Shown: piece after piece, positions 33,988-42,527 of the stretch
Layout: the number at the start of each line of letters is the position of its first letter
How positions within the stretch are numbered: the stretch's first letter is position 1
Source: Plantactinospora mayteni
GTDB lineage: Bacteria; Actinomycetota; Actinomycetes; Mycobacteriales; Micromonosporaceae
NCBI RefSeq assembly: GCF_016862935.1
Contig: NZ_BONX01000012.1
Coordinates: 124,001 to 188,000, forward strand
DNA: 64,000 nt
Direction: 5' to 3'
Notes under the pieces: generated by a model
What the model was told of the DNA's origin: nothing
The model's input: the letters and a program-made list of their open reading frames with translations, nothing else
Databases searched by the model: none
Position numbers and translations under genes: made by a program

Positions 33988-34545
33988 TCATCGGCGCGGC
34001 AGACTGGCGACGTACATCGCGATCAGTCGCTCGTACGTCTCGTCCAGATCCTCCGACAGCCCGAAGCCGCCGGCGGCCTCCAGCGAGGCGAATCCGTGCG
34101 CGATGGCCCGGCCGCACCGGGTGGCGTGGATCGCCGCCGAGTCGGTGAGCCCGTACTCGCGCAGCGTGGCGAGGAAGACCTGCAGCATCCGGGTGCCGGC
34201 CTCGATCATGGCGGGCTCGTGCAACGGATCGGGTGGCATCGCGGCATATCGGGCCGGATGCTCGCGGACGTAGTCGCGGTAGGTGCGCAGCAGCACCGCC
34301 ACCGCCTCGTCGCCACCGCGGCCGAGCACGGCCGCCACGGACCGGTCGGTCATCTCGGTGATCACCCGAATCCCCACCAGCGTGCGCAGTTCGGCAAGGC
34401 CGGCGACATGCTTGTAGAGCGAGGGCGGGGCGACTCCGGTGCGCGCGGCGACGGCCGCCAGGGTCAGGGCGTCGACGCCCTGCTCGTCGATCACCTCGAT
34501 CGCCGCGCTGACCACGGCCGCCGCGGAGAGTCCGACCCTAGGCAC
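33988..34545 (-). CDS. TetR-family transcriptional regulator
   Basis: 185 aa. The N-terminal helix-turn-helix is AAVVSAAIEVIDEQGVDALTLAAVAARTGVAPPSLYKHVAGLAELRTL (residues about 8-55); the remainder is an all-helical ligand domain of the TetR_C_13/WHG type. It lies 85 bases downstream of the SDR gene on the same strand and has its own strong promoter there, overlapped by a palindrome, so autorepression is likely. Its target probably includes the SDR locus, but this is inference. Confidence 0.9.
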   Translation of the reverse strand: MPRVGLSAAAVVSAAIEVIDEQGVDALTLAAVAARTGVAPPSLYKHVAGLAELRTLVGIRVITEMTDRSVAAVLGRGGDEAVAVLLRTYRDYVREHPARYAAMPPDPLHEPAMIEAGTRMLQVFLATLREYGLTDSAAIHATRCGRAIAHGFASLEAAGGFGLSEDLDETYERLIAMYVASLPRR

Positions 34546-34596
34546 CGCGCGACCCGTGCCAAGCTTCCCCTGGGCAGGCCAGCTTGCTATCTTCCA

Positions 34597-34634
34597 TAGC
34601 TTAGAAGCTAGTCAGCATAGCCAGCCCCTGTCAA
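34597..34634 (-). promoter_or_regulatory. Promoter and palindromic operator of the TetR gene
   Basis: TTGACA (34634-34629, minus strand) overlaps the stop codon of the SDR gene. After an 18-base spacer comes TAGCTT (34610-34605). The -10 lies inside the palindrome TAGCTTAGAAGCTA at 34597-34610. A TetR protein bound there would block its own promoter. Confidence 0.72.
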
Positions 34635-35479
34635 CTGGCGGAGCTTTCGAGATCCGTCGACCGGCTCAGCTTCTCCCAGCCGTCCAGATCGGCCCGACGC
34701 CGGTCCTGGCTGGCCCGGATGCTCTCCACCGCGTCGTGCCCCAGCGCCAGCCGCAGCGGCGGCTCGGCCGCATCGAGTACCTCGACGACCGCCCGGGCGG
34801 CCTTCGCCGGGTCGCCGGGCTGCGTGCCGTCCATCCCGTCCACGGCGGCCCTGGTCATCCCGGTCGACACCCGGTACGCCTCGATCACGCCCGAGCGGTG
34901 CATCCGCCGCCCGCCGAACTCGGTACGGAACGCGCCCGGCTCGACGATCAGCACCCGTACCCCGAACGGTGCCACCTCGGCGGCCAGCGCCTCCGAGAGG
35001 CCCTCCAGGGCGAACTTCGCCGCGCAGTACGCGCCGAACCCGGGCATCGTGACCTGGCCACCCATCGAACTCATCTGCACGATCGCCCCGGCGCCCTGCC
35101 CGCGCAGGTGCGGCAGTACCGCCTTGGTCACCGCCACCGCGCCGAAGAACATCACGTCCAGCAGGGCGCGCAACTCCGGCATGGTCAGTTCCTCGACGGC
35201 GCCGACGGAGCCGTGCCCGGCGTTGTTCACCAGTACGTCGATCCGACCGAACGCGGCGAGGGTCGCCGCCACCGCACTGTCGACCGACGCCTGGTCGGTG
35301 ACGTCGAGCCGGGCCGTCCGGACCCGGTCCGGTGCGCTCTCGACGAGGTCGGCGAGCTGTCCGACGTCCCGGGCCGTCGCCATCACCCGGTCTCCGGCGG
35401 CCAGCGCCGCCAGCGCGAGATGCCGGCCGAACCCGGCCGAGCAACCGGTGATCAACCACACCCGTTCCTGTCGTGCCAC
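34631..35479 (-). CDS. Short-chain dehydrogenase/reductase
   Basis: 282 aa from GTG 35479, which has an AGGGAGGG site five bases upstream; the longer frame adds 30 unrelated residues. Motifs: nucleotide-binding ITGCSAGFGRHLA near residue 8, VLVNNAGHG near 85, a catalytic serine in QMSSMGG and YCAAK. The body resembles the SDR5 subfamily often annotated as oxidoreductase or retinol dehydrogenase-like. It is divergent from a LysR gene across 119 bases and precedes the TetR gene. Confidence 0.9.
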   Translation of the reverse strand: MARQERVWLITGCSAGFGRHLALAALAAGDRVMATARDVGQLADLVESAPDRVRTARLDVTDQASVDSAVAATLAAFGRIDVLVNNAGHGSVGAVEELTMPELRALLDVMFFGAVAVTKAVLPHLRGQGAGAIVQMSSMGGQVTMPGFGAYCAAKFALEGLSEALAAEVAPFGVRVLIVEPGAFRTEFGGRRMHRSGVIEAYRVSTGMTRAAVDGMDGTQPGDPAKAARAVVEVLDAAEPPLRLALGHDAVESIRASQDRRRADLDGWEKLSRSTDLESSAS

Positions 35480-35585
35480 CGCTGACCCTCCCTGGTCCGT
35501 CCGACCGGCGGTGCCGACCACCGCCCGGGTCCCACTCTGGCCAGCGCGGCGACCGTGCCGCCAACACACATTCCCGGCGGCCGTT

Positions 35586-35600
35586 ACAGTCGTGGACTGT
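35586..35600. promoter_or_regulatory. Palindrome at the LysR start, candidate operator
   Basis: ACAGTC-GTG-GACTGT is a perfect inverted repeat directly over the LysR start codon, between the divergent SDR and LysR genes. It fits the T-N11-A rule of LysR sites (TTACAGTCGTGGACTGTGA). Confidence 0.5.
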
Positions 35601-36501
35601 GACCCCCGAGCTGCGACACCTGCGGTACTTCGTCGCGGTCGCCGAACACCTGAGCTTCACCCGGGCGGCGGTCGCGCTGCGGGTCGCCCAACAGTCGCTG
35701 TCGCAGCAGGTCGCCGTCCTGGAACGCGCGCTCGGGGCGCGGCTGCTCGACCGCGACACCCGGGGCACCCGGCTCACCGAGCTCGGCCAACTGTTCCTGC
35801 CGGAGGCGCGTGCCGTGCTGGCCCGGGCCGACGAGGCCGTCGCCACCGTCGGGCGGGCGGCACGCGGCGAGATCGGCCGGCTCAACCTCGCCTTCCTGGT
35901 CTCCACCGCCAACTACATGCTGCCGCCGGTCGTCCGGGCCTTCCGGGAATGCTTTCCCGAGGTCGAACTGAGCACCGAGGACGTCAGCATCGGCCAGTTG
36001 GTGACCGGACTCCGCCAGCGGCGGTACGACGCCGCGTTCACCCGCCCACCGCTGGTGGACGACCTGGCCACCCGTACCCTGGTCACCGAACCCGTCTGCG
36101 CGGTCCTGCCCAGCGGGCACCCGCTCGCCGAACGGGCCGAACTGCACCTGCGCGACCTCGCGGACCAGCCGTGGGTGCTCACCTCACCCGCCTCCTGGCC
36201 ACCCTGGCACCGCAAGTACGACCGGGACTTCCACCGGGCCGGGTTCGAACCGGACGTCGTGGCCCGGGCCACCGGGGTACCCCACCTGCTCGGCCTGGTC
36301 GCCGCCGGGGTCGGTGTCTCCCGGCTGGCCAGCTCGGCGCGGAGTCTGCGGCGTACCGGGGTGGTGTTCGTGCCCCTCGTCGGCGAGCGGGCGGAGACCG
36401 TCGTGGTGTGGGACCCGGACGTGCAGAAGCCGGTGCTGCGAAACCTGCTCGACGTGGTCACCGAGTTGGCCTCGACGGTCGACCTGACGCACTCCGGGTA
36501 G
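35599..36501 (+). CDS. LysR-family transcriptional regulator
   Basis: 300 aa from GTG 35599. The HTH (LRYFVAVAEHLSFTRAAVALRVAQQSLSQQVAVLERALGARLLDR) fills residues 5-50, and the LysR substrate domain covers about 90-295 (NLAFLVSTANYMLPPVVRAFRECFPEVEL). There is no Shine-Dalgarno sequence, so the message may be leaderless. Divergent placement from the SDR gene is the classical LysR layout and suggests control of that gene. Confidence 0.92.
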   Translation: MTPELRHLRYFVAVAEHLSFTRAAVALRVAQQSLSQQVAVLERALGARLLDRDTRGTRLTELGQLFLPEARAVLARADEAVATVGRAARGEIGRLNLAFLVSTANYMLPPVVRAFRECFPEVELSTEDVSIGQLVTGLRQRRYDAAFTRPPLVDDLATRTLVTEPVCAVLPSGHPLAERAELHLRDLADQPWVLTSPASWPPWHRKYDRDFHRAGFEPDVVARATGVPHLLGLVAAGVGVSRLASSARSLRRTGVVFVPLVGERAETVVVWDPDVQKPVLRNLLDVVTELASTVDLTHSG

Positions 36502-36531
36502 CCCCGGCTCACCCGTGTCCCCGGCGAGCCT

Positions 36532-38181
36532 TCAGGCGATCTCCGCCGCCGATCCCGGGGCGGGGTCACGGGTCGGCGTGTCACCCGGCGCCGCGGGCTC
36601 GTCGCCGGCCGGGCCAGGGCTCGACGGAGCCTCGGCGGCCGGTTCCTCGGCCGGCGGTGGCGGGTTGCGGCGGAGCCGTCCCGGACCGGCCGAGGCGGGT
36701 GGGCCGACCGGCTCCGACCAGCGGGTGGACAGATCGGGTACCTCGGACCGGGCTCCATTGGCACCGTTCGACCCGGCGCCCGGGAGGGGATTCGCGGCCG
36801 ATCCGTCCGCCGTACGATCCTCCGGGTCGAGGTCGGCGCCGAACTCGTCCCGCTCCGCCCTCGCGTCCGGCGAACCGGCTGACTCGACGGGACGCGGACC
36901 GACCGACTCGGCACCCCACGACTCCGCAACCTGCTCGGCACCCCGCGACTCGGCAACCTGCGGGCCGGCAACCGAAGACTCGGCAACCTGCGACTCGGCA
37001 GGCTCGGCCGACTCCGGCTCGGCCGACTCCGGTACCGCCGGTACGGCGCCGAGCGCCGTCGCGGCCGGGGAGGGTCGGGAGAAGGCGGGAAACTCGATCG
37101 CCGGTACTCCACGCCGGGCGGTTGCCGGCGCCGCCCCGATCGACGGCACCGTCGACTGCCGGGCCGGCGCCGTCTGCATGACGGGGGAGACCGTACGCGG
37201 CCCCGGCACGGCCGGGCTCCGCCCGGGAGCGGTGGGCCGGCTCGGGGCCAGCCGGGGCGGGACCGCCTCTGGCGCGGCCACCGGGGCGAGGCCGGCGACC
37301 AGCGTGTCGACGATCTCGGCGGCGTAGAGCCCCTCCGGGTCGTAGTCCGGGTCGAAGACGGTGATCTCCACTCCCAGGCAGTGCGGGGTGTCGACCAGCC
37401 CGGCCAGCAGCAGTTCCAGCTCGGCGAAGGCGATCCCACCCGGGTCCGGCGCGTCCACCGCCGGCATCACCGCCGGGTCGAGCACGTCGACGTCGACGTG
37501 CACCCAGTAGCCGGCGCAGTCGGTCAACTGGTCGTGCGCCCACTGGGCGGTCCGGGCCGCCCCCTCGACCCGCAGTGCCGGCACCGGCCGGGTGACGATG
37601 CCGGCCGCCTGGAGGTCGAGCCGGTACTCGTCGTGGGCGCGGATGCCGAGCACCACCACGTCGATGTCCCGGAAGTACGGCCGGCGCCCCTCGATCGCCG
37701 CCAGGTCGGCCTGGCCCCGCCCGGTGACCAGGGCCAGATCCTCGCCCGCCGCCGCGCCGACGTACGAGGCGTTGCCCGGGTGCCGGAAGTCGGAGTGGCC
37801 GTCCACGAAGACCAGCCCGACCCGGCCGCCGACCGCCTCGCCGAGCCGGTGCATGGCGAGCGCCGAGCCGAGCAGGATCGAGCAGTCCCCGCCGAGCACC
37901 AGCGGGAACTCACCCTGGTCGATGATGCCGCCGATCCGCTCCGCCAGCTCCATCGAGTAGTGCGCGATCGCGCCGGCGTGACACACCCCGTCCCCGGGAC
38001 GCCAGTCGCCCGGGTCGTACCGGGGCGGGGTGAGACAGCCGGCGTCCCGGGCGGCGAGCCGGGCGATCAGGTCGTGGTCACGCAGCGCGCCCGGCGCCTT
38101 GGCACAGCCCGGCACCGACGTGGCGGTCGGCGGACGCAGGCCCAGGTTGGACGGGGCGTCCAGGACGGCGATCCGGCGCAT
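36532..38181 (-). CDS. Arginase/agmatinase-family protein with a long disordered tail
   Basis: 549 aa. Residues 1-300 are a ureohydrolase fold with the manganese ligands in GGDCSI (cysteine where histidine is common), VDGHSDFR, HVDVDVLDP and the glutamate of GVEITVFDPDYDP. The usual family length is about 300. Residues 315-549 are Pro/Ala/Glu/Ser-rich and repetitive (AESQVAES, AEQVAESWGAES), clearly disordered. Because the first metal histidine is not obvious, the substrate could be arginine, agmatine, formiminoglutamate or another guanidine. The gene has a GGGAGC site and stands alone. Confidence 0.85.
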   Translation of the reverse strand: MRRIAVLDAPSNLGLRPPTATSVPGCAKAPGALRDHDLIARLAARDAGCLTPPRYDPGDWRPGDGVCHAGAIAHYSMELAERIGGIIDQGEFPLVLGGDCSILLGSALAMHRLGEAVGGRVGLVFVDGHSDFRHPGNASYVGAAAGEDLALVTGRGQADLAAIEGRRPYFRDIDVVVLGIRAHDEYRLDLQAAGIVTRPVPALRVEGAARTAQWAHDQLTDCAGYWVHVDVDVLDPAVMPAVDAPDPGGIAFAELELLLAGLVDTPHCLGVEITVFDPDYDPEGLYAAEIVDTLVAGLAPVAAPEAVPPRLAPSRPTAPGRSPAVPGPRTVSPVMQTAPARQSTVPSIGAAPATARRGVPAIEFPAFSRPSPAATALGAVPAVPESAEPESAEPAESQVAESSVAGPQVAESRGAEQVAESWGAESVGPRPVESAGSPDARAERDEFGADLDPEDRTADGSAANPLPGAGSNGANGARSEVPDLSTRWSEPVGPPASAGPGRLRRNPPPPAEEPAAEAPSSPGPAGDEPAAPGDTPTRDPAPGSAAEIA

Positions 38182-38246
38182 AGTGTGCTCCCGTCCGGTA
38201 TCGCGGCTGCCAGGCCGGCACGCGCGCTGCTCGTACTGCCTATTGT

Positions 38247-39185
38247 CTAGAAGAGCGCACGTGAAAGGGCCCTCCGGGCGCTGGCCACCGCAGGATCGTC
38301 CGGACCGGCGATGGCGAACAGGGACACCAGGTGCTGCCGGGCGGCCTCCCGGTCATCGCCGGCCGTCCGACGGACCAGCTCGACCAGCCGGGCGTACGCC
38401 TGCTCGGCCTGACCGCTGAGCACCTCGATGTCGGCGGCGAGCAACTGCGCCGGTACGTCCGCCGGAGCCGCCTCGGCCGCGGCCAGCGCCGCCGCCGGGT
38501 CCGCACCGCTCACCCGGCGGGCCAGCGCGACGTGTGCCAGGCCGGCCTCGGCCGCCGTGTCCGCCGGAGCATCCGAGAGGATCTTCTTGTACGCCCGCTC
38601 GGCCGCGTCCAGGTCGCCGCTGATCAGCGCCTCGTCGGCCTCGGTGAGCCGAGGATCCTCCGGCGCCTCCACCGAGACCCCGCCGGCCTTGAGCACGGCG
38701 CCGATCCACTGCCGCAACTGCGCCTCGGGCACCACCCCGGCGAAGGCGTCGACCGGCTGGCCGCCCACCACCGCGTAGACCATCGGGATGCTCTGCACCC
38801 GGAACATCTGCGCGAGCCGGGGGTTGGCGTCGACGTCGACCTTGGCGAGTATCCACGCACCGGCGCCCTCGACGGCCAGCCGCTCCAGCACCGGGGAGAG
38901 CTGCTTGCAGGGCTCGCACCACTCGGCCCAGAAGTCGATCACCACTGGGGTGGTCAGGGAGCGTTCCAGCACCTCGGACTGGAACGTGGCTTCGGTGACG
39001 TCGATCACCGCGACTCCACCCCCGCTCCCGGGAGGTGTGCCCGGCGGCGTCCCGCCGGGGACGCCGGGGCCGGCCGACGGGGTGGCTGCCGCCGCCGGCT
39101 TCGCGGGTGTCTGTGCGGCGCGCAGCGCGCCGAGGTCGACCGCGCCGCGGGTGAAGATCGACGAGGTGATCCGTGGGTCGCTCAT
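38247..39185 (-). CDS. Thioredoxin-TPR protein (YbbN/CnoX-like)
   Basis: 312 aa. A Pro/Gly-rich leader (residues 25-57) is followed by a thioredoxin fold with WCEPC (C90, C93) and the cis-proline in QSIPMVY. The C-terminal 130 residues are TPR-like helices ([21 protein letters not shown]). This layout matches the YbbN/CnoX family, cytoplasmic co-chaperones that protect substrates against oxidative damage. Here the CxxC is intact. No signal peptide is present. Confidence 0.9.
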   Translation of the reverse strand: MSDPRITSSIFTRGAVDLGALRAAQTPAKPAAAATPSAGPGVPGGTPPGTPPGSGGGVAVIDVTEATFQSEVLERSLTTPVVIDFWAEWCEPCKQLSPVLERLAVEGAGAWILAKVDVDANPRLAQMFRVQSIPMVYAVVGGQPVDAFAGVVPEAQLRQWIGAVLKAGGVSVEAPEDPRLTEADEALISGDLDAAERAYKKILSDAPADTAAEAGLAHVALARRVSGADPAAALAAAEAAPADVPAQLLAADIEVLSGQAEQAYARLVELVRRTAGDDREAARQHLVSLFAIAGPDDPAVASARRALSRALF

Positions 39186-39260
39186 GGTTCCCTAGTCTCG
39201 CACGCGGCGTCGCGAACCCCGACCAACCGCCGCTGCCCGACAAATGCCAACCCGGCCCGG

Positions 39261-39364
39261 ATGCGCGACCGCCGTCCAGGCCGGGTGTGCGACTGCCGTC
39301 CAGGCCGACTGCCCGAGTGCCGTCGCGGCCGGCTTCCGTCGCGGCCGGCTTCCGTCCGGGCCGG
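39261..39364. repeat. GC-rich 24-bp minisatellite
   Basis: Three 24-base units (39261-39284, 39285-39308, 39309-39332) related to TGCGCGACCGCCGTCCAGGC are followed by two 16-base partial units (39333-39348, 39349-39364). They fill the gap between the mutase stop and the thioredoxin gene. Copies diverge by several bases. Confidence 0.75.
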
Positions 39365-39375
39365 GTGCGCGACGG

Positions 39376-41064
39376 TCAGAACCGGGCTGGCTCGCGGTAG
39401 ACGCCCCACTCGGCGCGGAGCGCGTCGCAGATCTCCCCGAGGGTGGCCTCGGCGCGTACGGCGGCCAGCATCGGCGGGATCAGGTTCCCGCCGGTACGGG
39501 CAACCTCGACCATCCGGGTCAACGCCTCGGTGACCACGGCTGCGTCCCGGCCGGCCTTGCGGTCGGCGAGCACCCGCCGCTGTTCCAACTCCACCTCGTG
39601 CGATACGCGCAGGATCTCCAGCTCCTTGGCGACCGTGCCGGTGTGGCAGTTGACGCCGACGATCTTCTTGTCGCCCTTCTCCAGCGCCTGCTGGTAGACG
39701 AAGGCCGACTCGGCGATCTGGCCGGTGAACCAGCCGTCCTCGATGCCGCGCAGGATGCCGGAGGTCATCGGGCCGATCGGGTGCGGGCCGTCGCCGCCGA
39801 GTTGCCGGATCCGGTCGAAGATCGCCTCCGCCTCGGCCTCGATCTTGTCGGTCAGCGCCTCGACATACCAGGAGCCGCCGAGCGGGTCGGCCACGTTGGT
39901 GACCCCGGTCTCCTCCATCAGCACCTGCTGGGTACGCAGCGCGATCTCCGCCGACGAGTCGGTGGGCAGCGCGAGGGTCTCGTCCAGCGCGTTGGTGTGC
40001 AGCGAGTTGGTGCCGCCGAACACCGCGGCCAGCGCCTCGACGGCGGTACGCACCACGTTGTTGACCGGCTGCTGCGCGGTCAGCGACACCCCGGCGGTCT
40101 GGGTGTGGAAGCGCAGCCAGAGGGCCCGCTCGTCAGTGGCGCCGTACACCTCGCGCAGCCAGCGGGCCCAGATCCGCCGGGCGGCCCGGAACTTGGCGAT
40201 CTCCTCGAAGAAGTCGACGTGCGAGTCGAAGAAGAAGCTCAGCCCGGGCGCGAAGACGTTGACGTCGAGTCCCCGGGAAAGCCCCAGCTCGACATAGCCG
40301 AACCCGTCCGCCAGGGTGTACGCCAACTCCTGTGCGGCGGTCGAGCCGGCCTCCCGGATGTGGTAGCCGGAGACCGAGAGCGGCTTGTAGCGCGGGATCT
40401 CCCGGGCGCAGTACTCCATCAGGTCGCCGATCAGCCGCAGGTGCGGCTCGGGGTCGAAGAGCCACTCCTTCTGCGCGATGTACTCCTTGAAGATGTCCGT
40501 CTGGAGCGTGCCGTCCAGTGTGGAGATGTCCGCGCCCTGCCGCTCGGCGGCGACTAGATACATGCAGAAGACCGGCACCGCCGGCCCGGAGATGGTCATC
40601 GAGGTGGTGACGGCGGCCAGGTCGATGCCGTCGAAGAGCACCTCCATGTCGGCGGCGGAGTCGACGGCGACCCCGCAGTGCCCGACCTCGCCGAGCGCCT
40701 GCGGGTCGTCGGAGTCCCGGCCCATCAGGGTCGGCATGTCGAAGGCGACGGAGAGCCCGCCGCCGCCCGCGCCGAGGATCATCCGGTAGCGCTCGTTGGT
40801 CTGCCGGGCGTTGCCGAAGCCGGCGAACTGCCGGATCGTCCAGGTCCGGCCCCGGTAGCCGGTCGGATACAACCCCCGGGTGTACGGATATTCGCCCGGC
40901 CAGCCGATCCGGGCGAACCGGGGATCGGTGCTCCCCTCGGGCGGGCCGTAGACCGGATCGACGGGCATCCCGGAGAGGGTGGTGAAGTCCGCCTCCCGCT
41001 TGCGTGCCGCGTCGTACCGAGCCTGCCAGCGGGCTCTACCGGCGGCGATCTCGTCGGCGTTCAT
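39376..41064 (-). CDS. icmA: Acyl-CoA mutase large subunit, isobutyryl-CoA mutase type
   Basis: 562 aa TIM-barrel half of a B12-dependent mutase without a cobalamin-binding domain, so a separate small subunit (IcmB) is required; none is nearby. The residues that set specificity read F80 (TIRQF) and Q198 (YIAQK). These are the isobutyryl-CoA mutase residues, against Tyr and Arg in methylmalonyl-CoA mutase. [14 protein letters not shown] and PLGGSWYVE are standard. It should interconvert isobutyryl- and n-butyryl-CoA in valine catabolism or precursor supply. The MeaB chaperone lies about 1.5 kb away on the same strand. Confidence 0.88.
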   Translation of the reverse strand: MNADEIAAGRARWQARYDAARKREADFTTLSGMPVDPVYGPPEGSTDPRFARIGWPGEYPYTRGLYPTGYRGRTWTIRQFAGFGNARQTNERYRMILGAGGGGLSVAFDMPTLMGRDSDDPQALGEVGHCGVAVDSAADMEVLFDGIDLAAVTTSMTISGPAVPVFCMYLVAAERQGADISTLDGTLQTDIFKEYIAQKEWLFDPEPHLRLIGDLMEYCAREIPRYKPLSVSGYHIREAGSTAAQELAYTLADGFGYVELGLSRGLDVNVFAPGLSFFFDSHVDFFEEIAKFRAARRIWARWLREVYGATDERALWLRFHTQTAGVSLTAQQPVNNVVRTAVEALAAVFGGTNSLHTNALDETLALPTDSSAEIALRTQQVLMEETGVTNVADPLGGSWYVEALTDKIEAEAEAIFDRIRQLGGDGPHPIGPMTSGILRGIEDGWFTGQIAESAFVYQQALEKGDKKIVGVNCHTGTVAKELEILRVSHEVELEQRRVLADRKAGRDAAVVTEALTRMVEVARTGGNLIPPMLAAVRAEATLGEICDALRAEWGVYREPARF

Positions 41065-41162
41065 CGCAGGGGGCCTCCTCGCGCTCCTCGACTGAGCCCG
41101 AGTGTAGAGGGGACCCTGAACGATCGCTAAGGTAGCCCGCGATCAAGGCCGGGGTGGCCCGC

Positions 41163-41219
41163 GATCAGGGGATCTTCCGGCACCGAGCCGGTGCGATTCC
41201 GGGCGGAAGATCCCTGATC
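41163..41219. repeat. Two-tier intergenic palindrome (REP-like)
   Basis: GATCAGGGGATCTTCCG at 41163-41179 pairs with CGGAAGATCCCTGATC at 41204-41219, with one bulged G. The loop carries a second stem, GCACCG at 41180-41185 with CGGTGC at 41189-41194. Two GCCCGCGATCA copies stand just before. It lies between the Asp23 and mutase genes and looks like a dispersed palindromic repeat. Confidence 0.75.
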
Positions 41220-41336
41220 ACGGCGATTGCGGCGGGGACCGGCCGAAGCTCCGCCATCCGGCGGTCGGACCCGCGCCATCCGGTGCTCGGGTACCGGCCC
41301 GGGCCGGCCGGCGGTCGGGCGCCGCCCACCGCGCGG

Positions 41337-41771
41337 TCAGGCTCCGGTGGCCGCCGGTGGGTTCAGCTCGATGTCGTCCACCTTGACGTTCACCTCGGCG
41401 ACCGTCAGGCCGTACTTCTCCACCGCCTCGATCACCTTCGCCCGGACCGCCTCGGTCACCTCCTGCACGACGTGACCGGCCTCGATCACCAGTACGACCT
41501 TGATGGTCGCGCTGGTCCCCTTCACCTCGGCCGAGACGCCCCGCCCGGCGTCGCCCACCTCGTCCAGGCCGACCTTGTCCAGCACGCTGTTGAAGAACCG
41601 GGCGACGTCGCCACCGAGATCGGCGACGCCGGGCACCGAGCGGGCCGCCGTACCGGCGATCTTCTCGATGACCTCTTCGGACACTTCGGTGCCGCCCCTC
41701 GGTGCCGCTGCGGGCGCCGCCGCCGGTGCGGTCTCCGGGGCCTGGCCGGAATCGTTCTGAACCTCGGTCAT
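41337..41771 (-). CDS. Asp23/Gls24 family envelope stress protein
   Basis: 144 aa from ATG 41771 with GGGGAG upstream; a longer frame exists but is low-complexity. After a polar Ala/Pro leader (1-27) the Asp23 domain shows VSEEVIEKIAGTAARSVPGVADL, GVSAEVKGTSATIKVVLVIEAGHVVQEVTEAVRAKVIEAVEKYGLTVAEVNVKVDDI. Asp23 in Staphylococcus is a membrane-associated envelope protein; actinobacterial members are linked to stress but poorly defined. No membrane span is present. Confidence 0.9.
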   Translation of the reverse strand: MTEVQNDSGQAPETAPAAAPAAAPRGGTEVSEEVIEKIAGTAARSVPGVADLGGDVARFFNSVLDKVGLDEVGDAGRGVSAEVKGTSATIKVVLVIEAGHVVQEVTEAVRAKVIEAVEKYGLTVAEVNVKVDDIELNPPAATGA

Positions 41772-41932
41772 TCTCGTCTCTCTCCCCTGGTCTCGACGGC
41801 CTGCACGGCGCCGTCGGCGTTGACGGAGCCTATCCGCCGTGGGCAAACCAGCGGCGGAACTGACACATTCTCGGCTCTGTCGAGTCTGGCCCGCGAGCCG
41901 GTGACGGGTGGCGTGCCGCACGGCGGCTGGCC

Positions 41933-41967
41933 GGTGGCGGGTGGCAGGTGGCGGGTGGCGGGTGGCG
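41933..41967. repeat. Heptanucleotide tandem repeat (GGTGGCG)5
   Basis: Five consecutive seven-base units, GGTGGCG with one GGTGGCA, lie in the gap between the divergent Asp23 and DUF2000 genes, about 95 bases before the DUF2000 start. The length may vary by slippage. Confidence 0.8.
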
Positions 41968-42062
41968 ACCGGCGCACGGCGGGTGGGGTGCGAGGAACGT
42001 ACAAGACCTGCGGGCGGGGGCGGGACAGGATCCATCCGACCACCGACCAAGGAGGATCAACC

Positions 42063-42515
42063 ATGACCGCAGCCGTCCCGACGGCCGGACCGGAGCCGGC
42101 CCGGGTCCGCTTCGACACCAAGATCGCCATCCTGCTCCGGGACGACCTCGCGACCTGGCAGCGGCTCAACGTCACGGCGTTCCTGACCAGCGGCGTCGCC
42201 GGGGCGGAGCCGGAACTGCTCGGCGCCGACTACCTCGACGCCGACGGCACCCGCTATCTGCCGATGTTCCGCCAGCCGGTGCTGGTCTTCACCGGCGGCC
42301 GGGACGTACTCGTCGGCGCGCACGGGCGGGCCGTCGACCGGGGAATGCGGGTCGCCATCTTCACCGGACAGCTCTTCGGCACCGGCAACGACCGGGACAA
42401 CCGCGCCGCCGTCCGGGCGGTCGGGCGGGACCAGCTCGATCTGGTGGGGCTGGCCGTGCACGGGCCGAGGAACGCCGTCGACAAGGTACTGAAGGGTGCC
42501 GTCCTGCACCCCTGA
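42063..42515 (+). CDS. DUF2000 family protein
   Basis: 150 aa from ATG 42063 with AAGGAGG at about 42049. The sequence FDTKIAILLRDDLATWQRLNVTAFLTSGVAG, the central YLPMFRQPVLVFTGG and the final DLVGLAVHGPRNAVDKVLKGA match DUF2000, a small fold related to peptidyl-tRNA hydrolase 2-like proteins. No enzymatic function is established. It stands alone and converges with the meaB gene twelve bases on. Confidence 0.82.
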   Translation: MTAAVPTAGPEPARVRFDTKIAILLRDDLATWQRLNVTAFLTSGVAGAEPELLGADYLDADGTRYLPMFRQPVLVFTGGRDVLVGAHGRAVDRGMRVAIFTGQLFGTGNDRDNRAAVRAVGRDQLDLVGLAVHGPRNAVDKVLKGAVLHP

Positions 42516-42527
42516 CCGCAGCGCCGG

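Noticed and set aside
36238-36252. GGGTTCGAACC, like a tRNA T-loop
   Set aside because: It lies inside the LysR coding region and has no acceptor stem, D-arm or anticodon arm around it.
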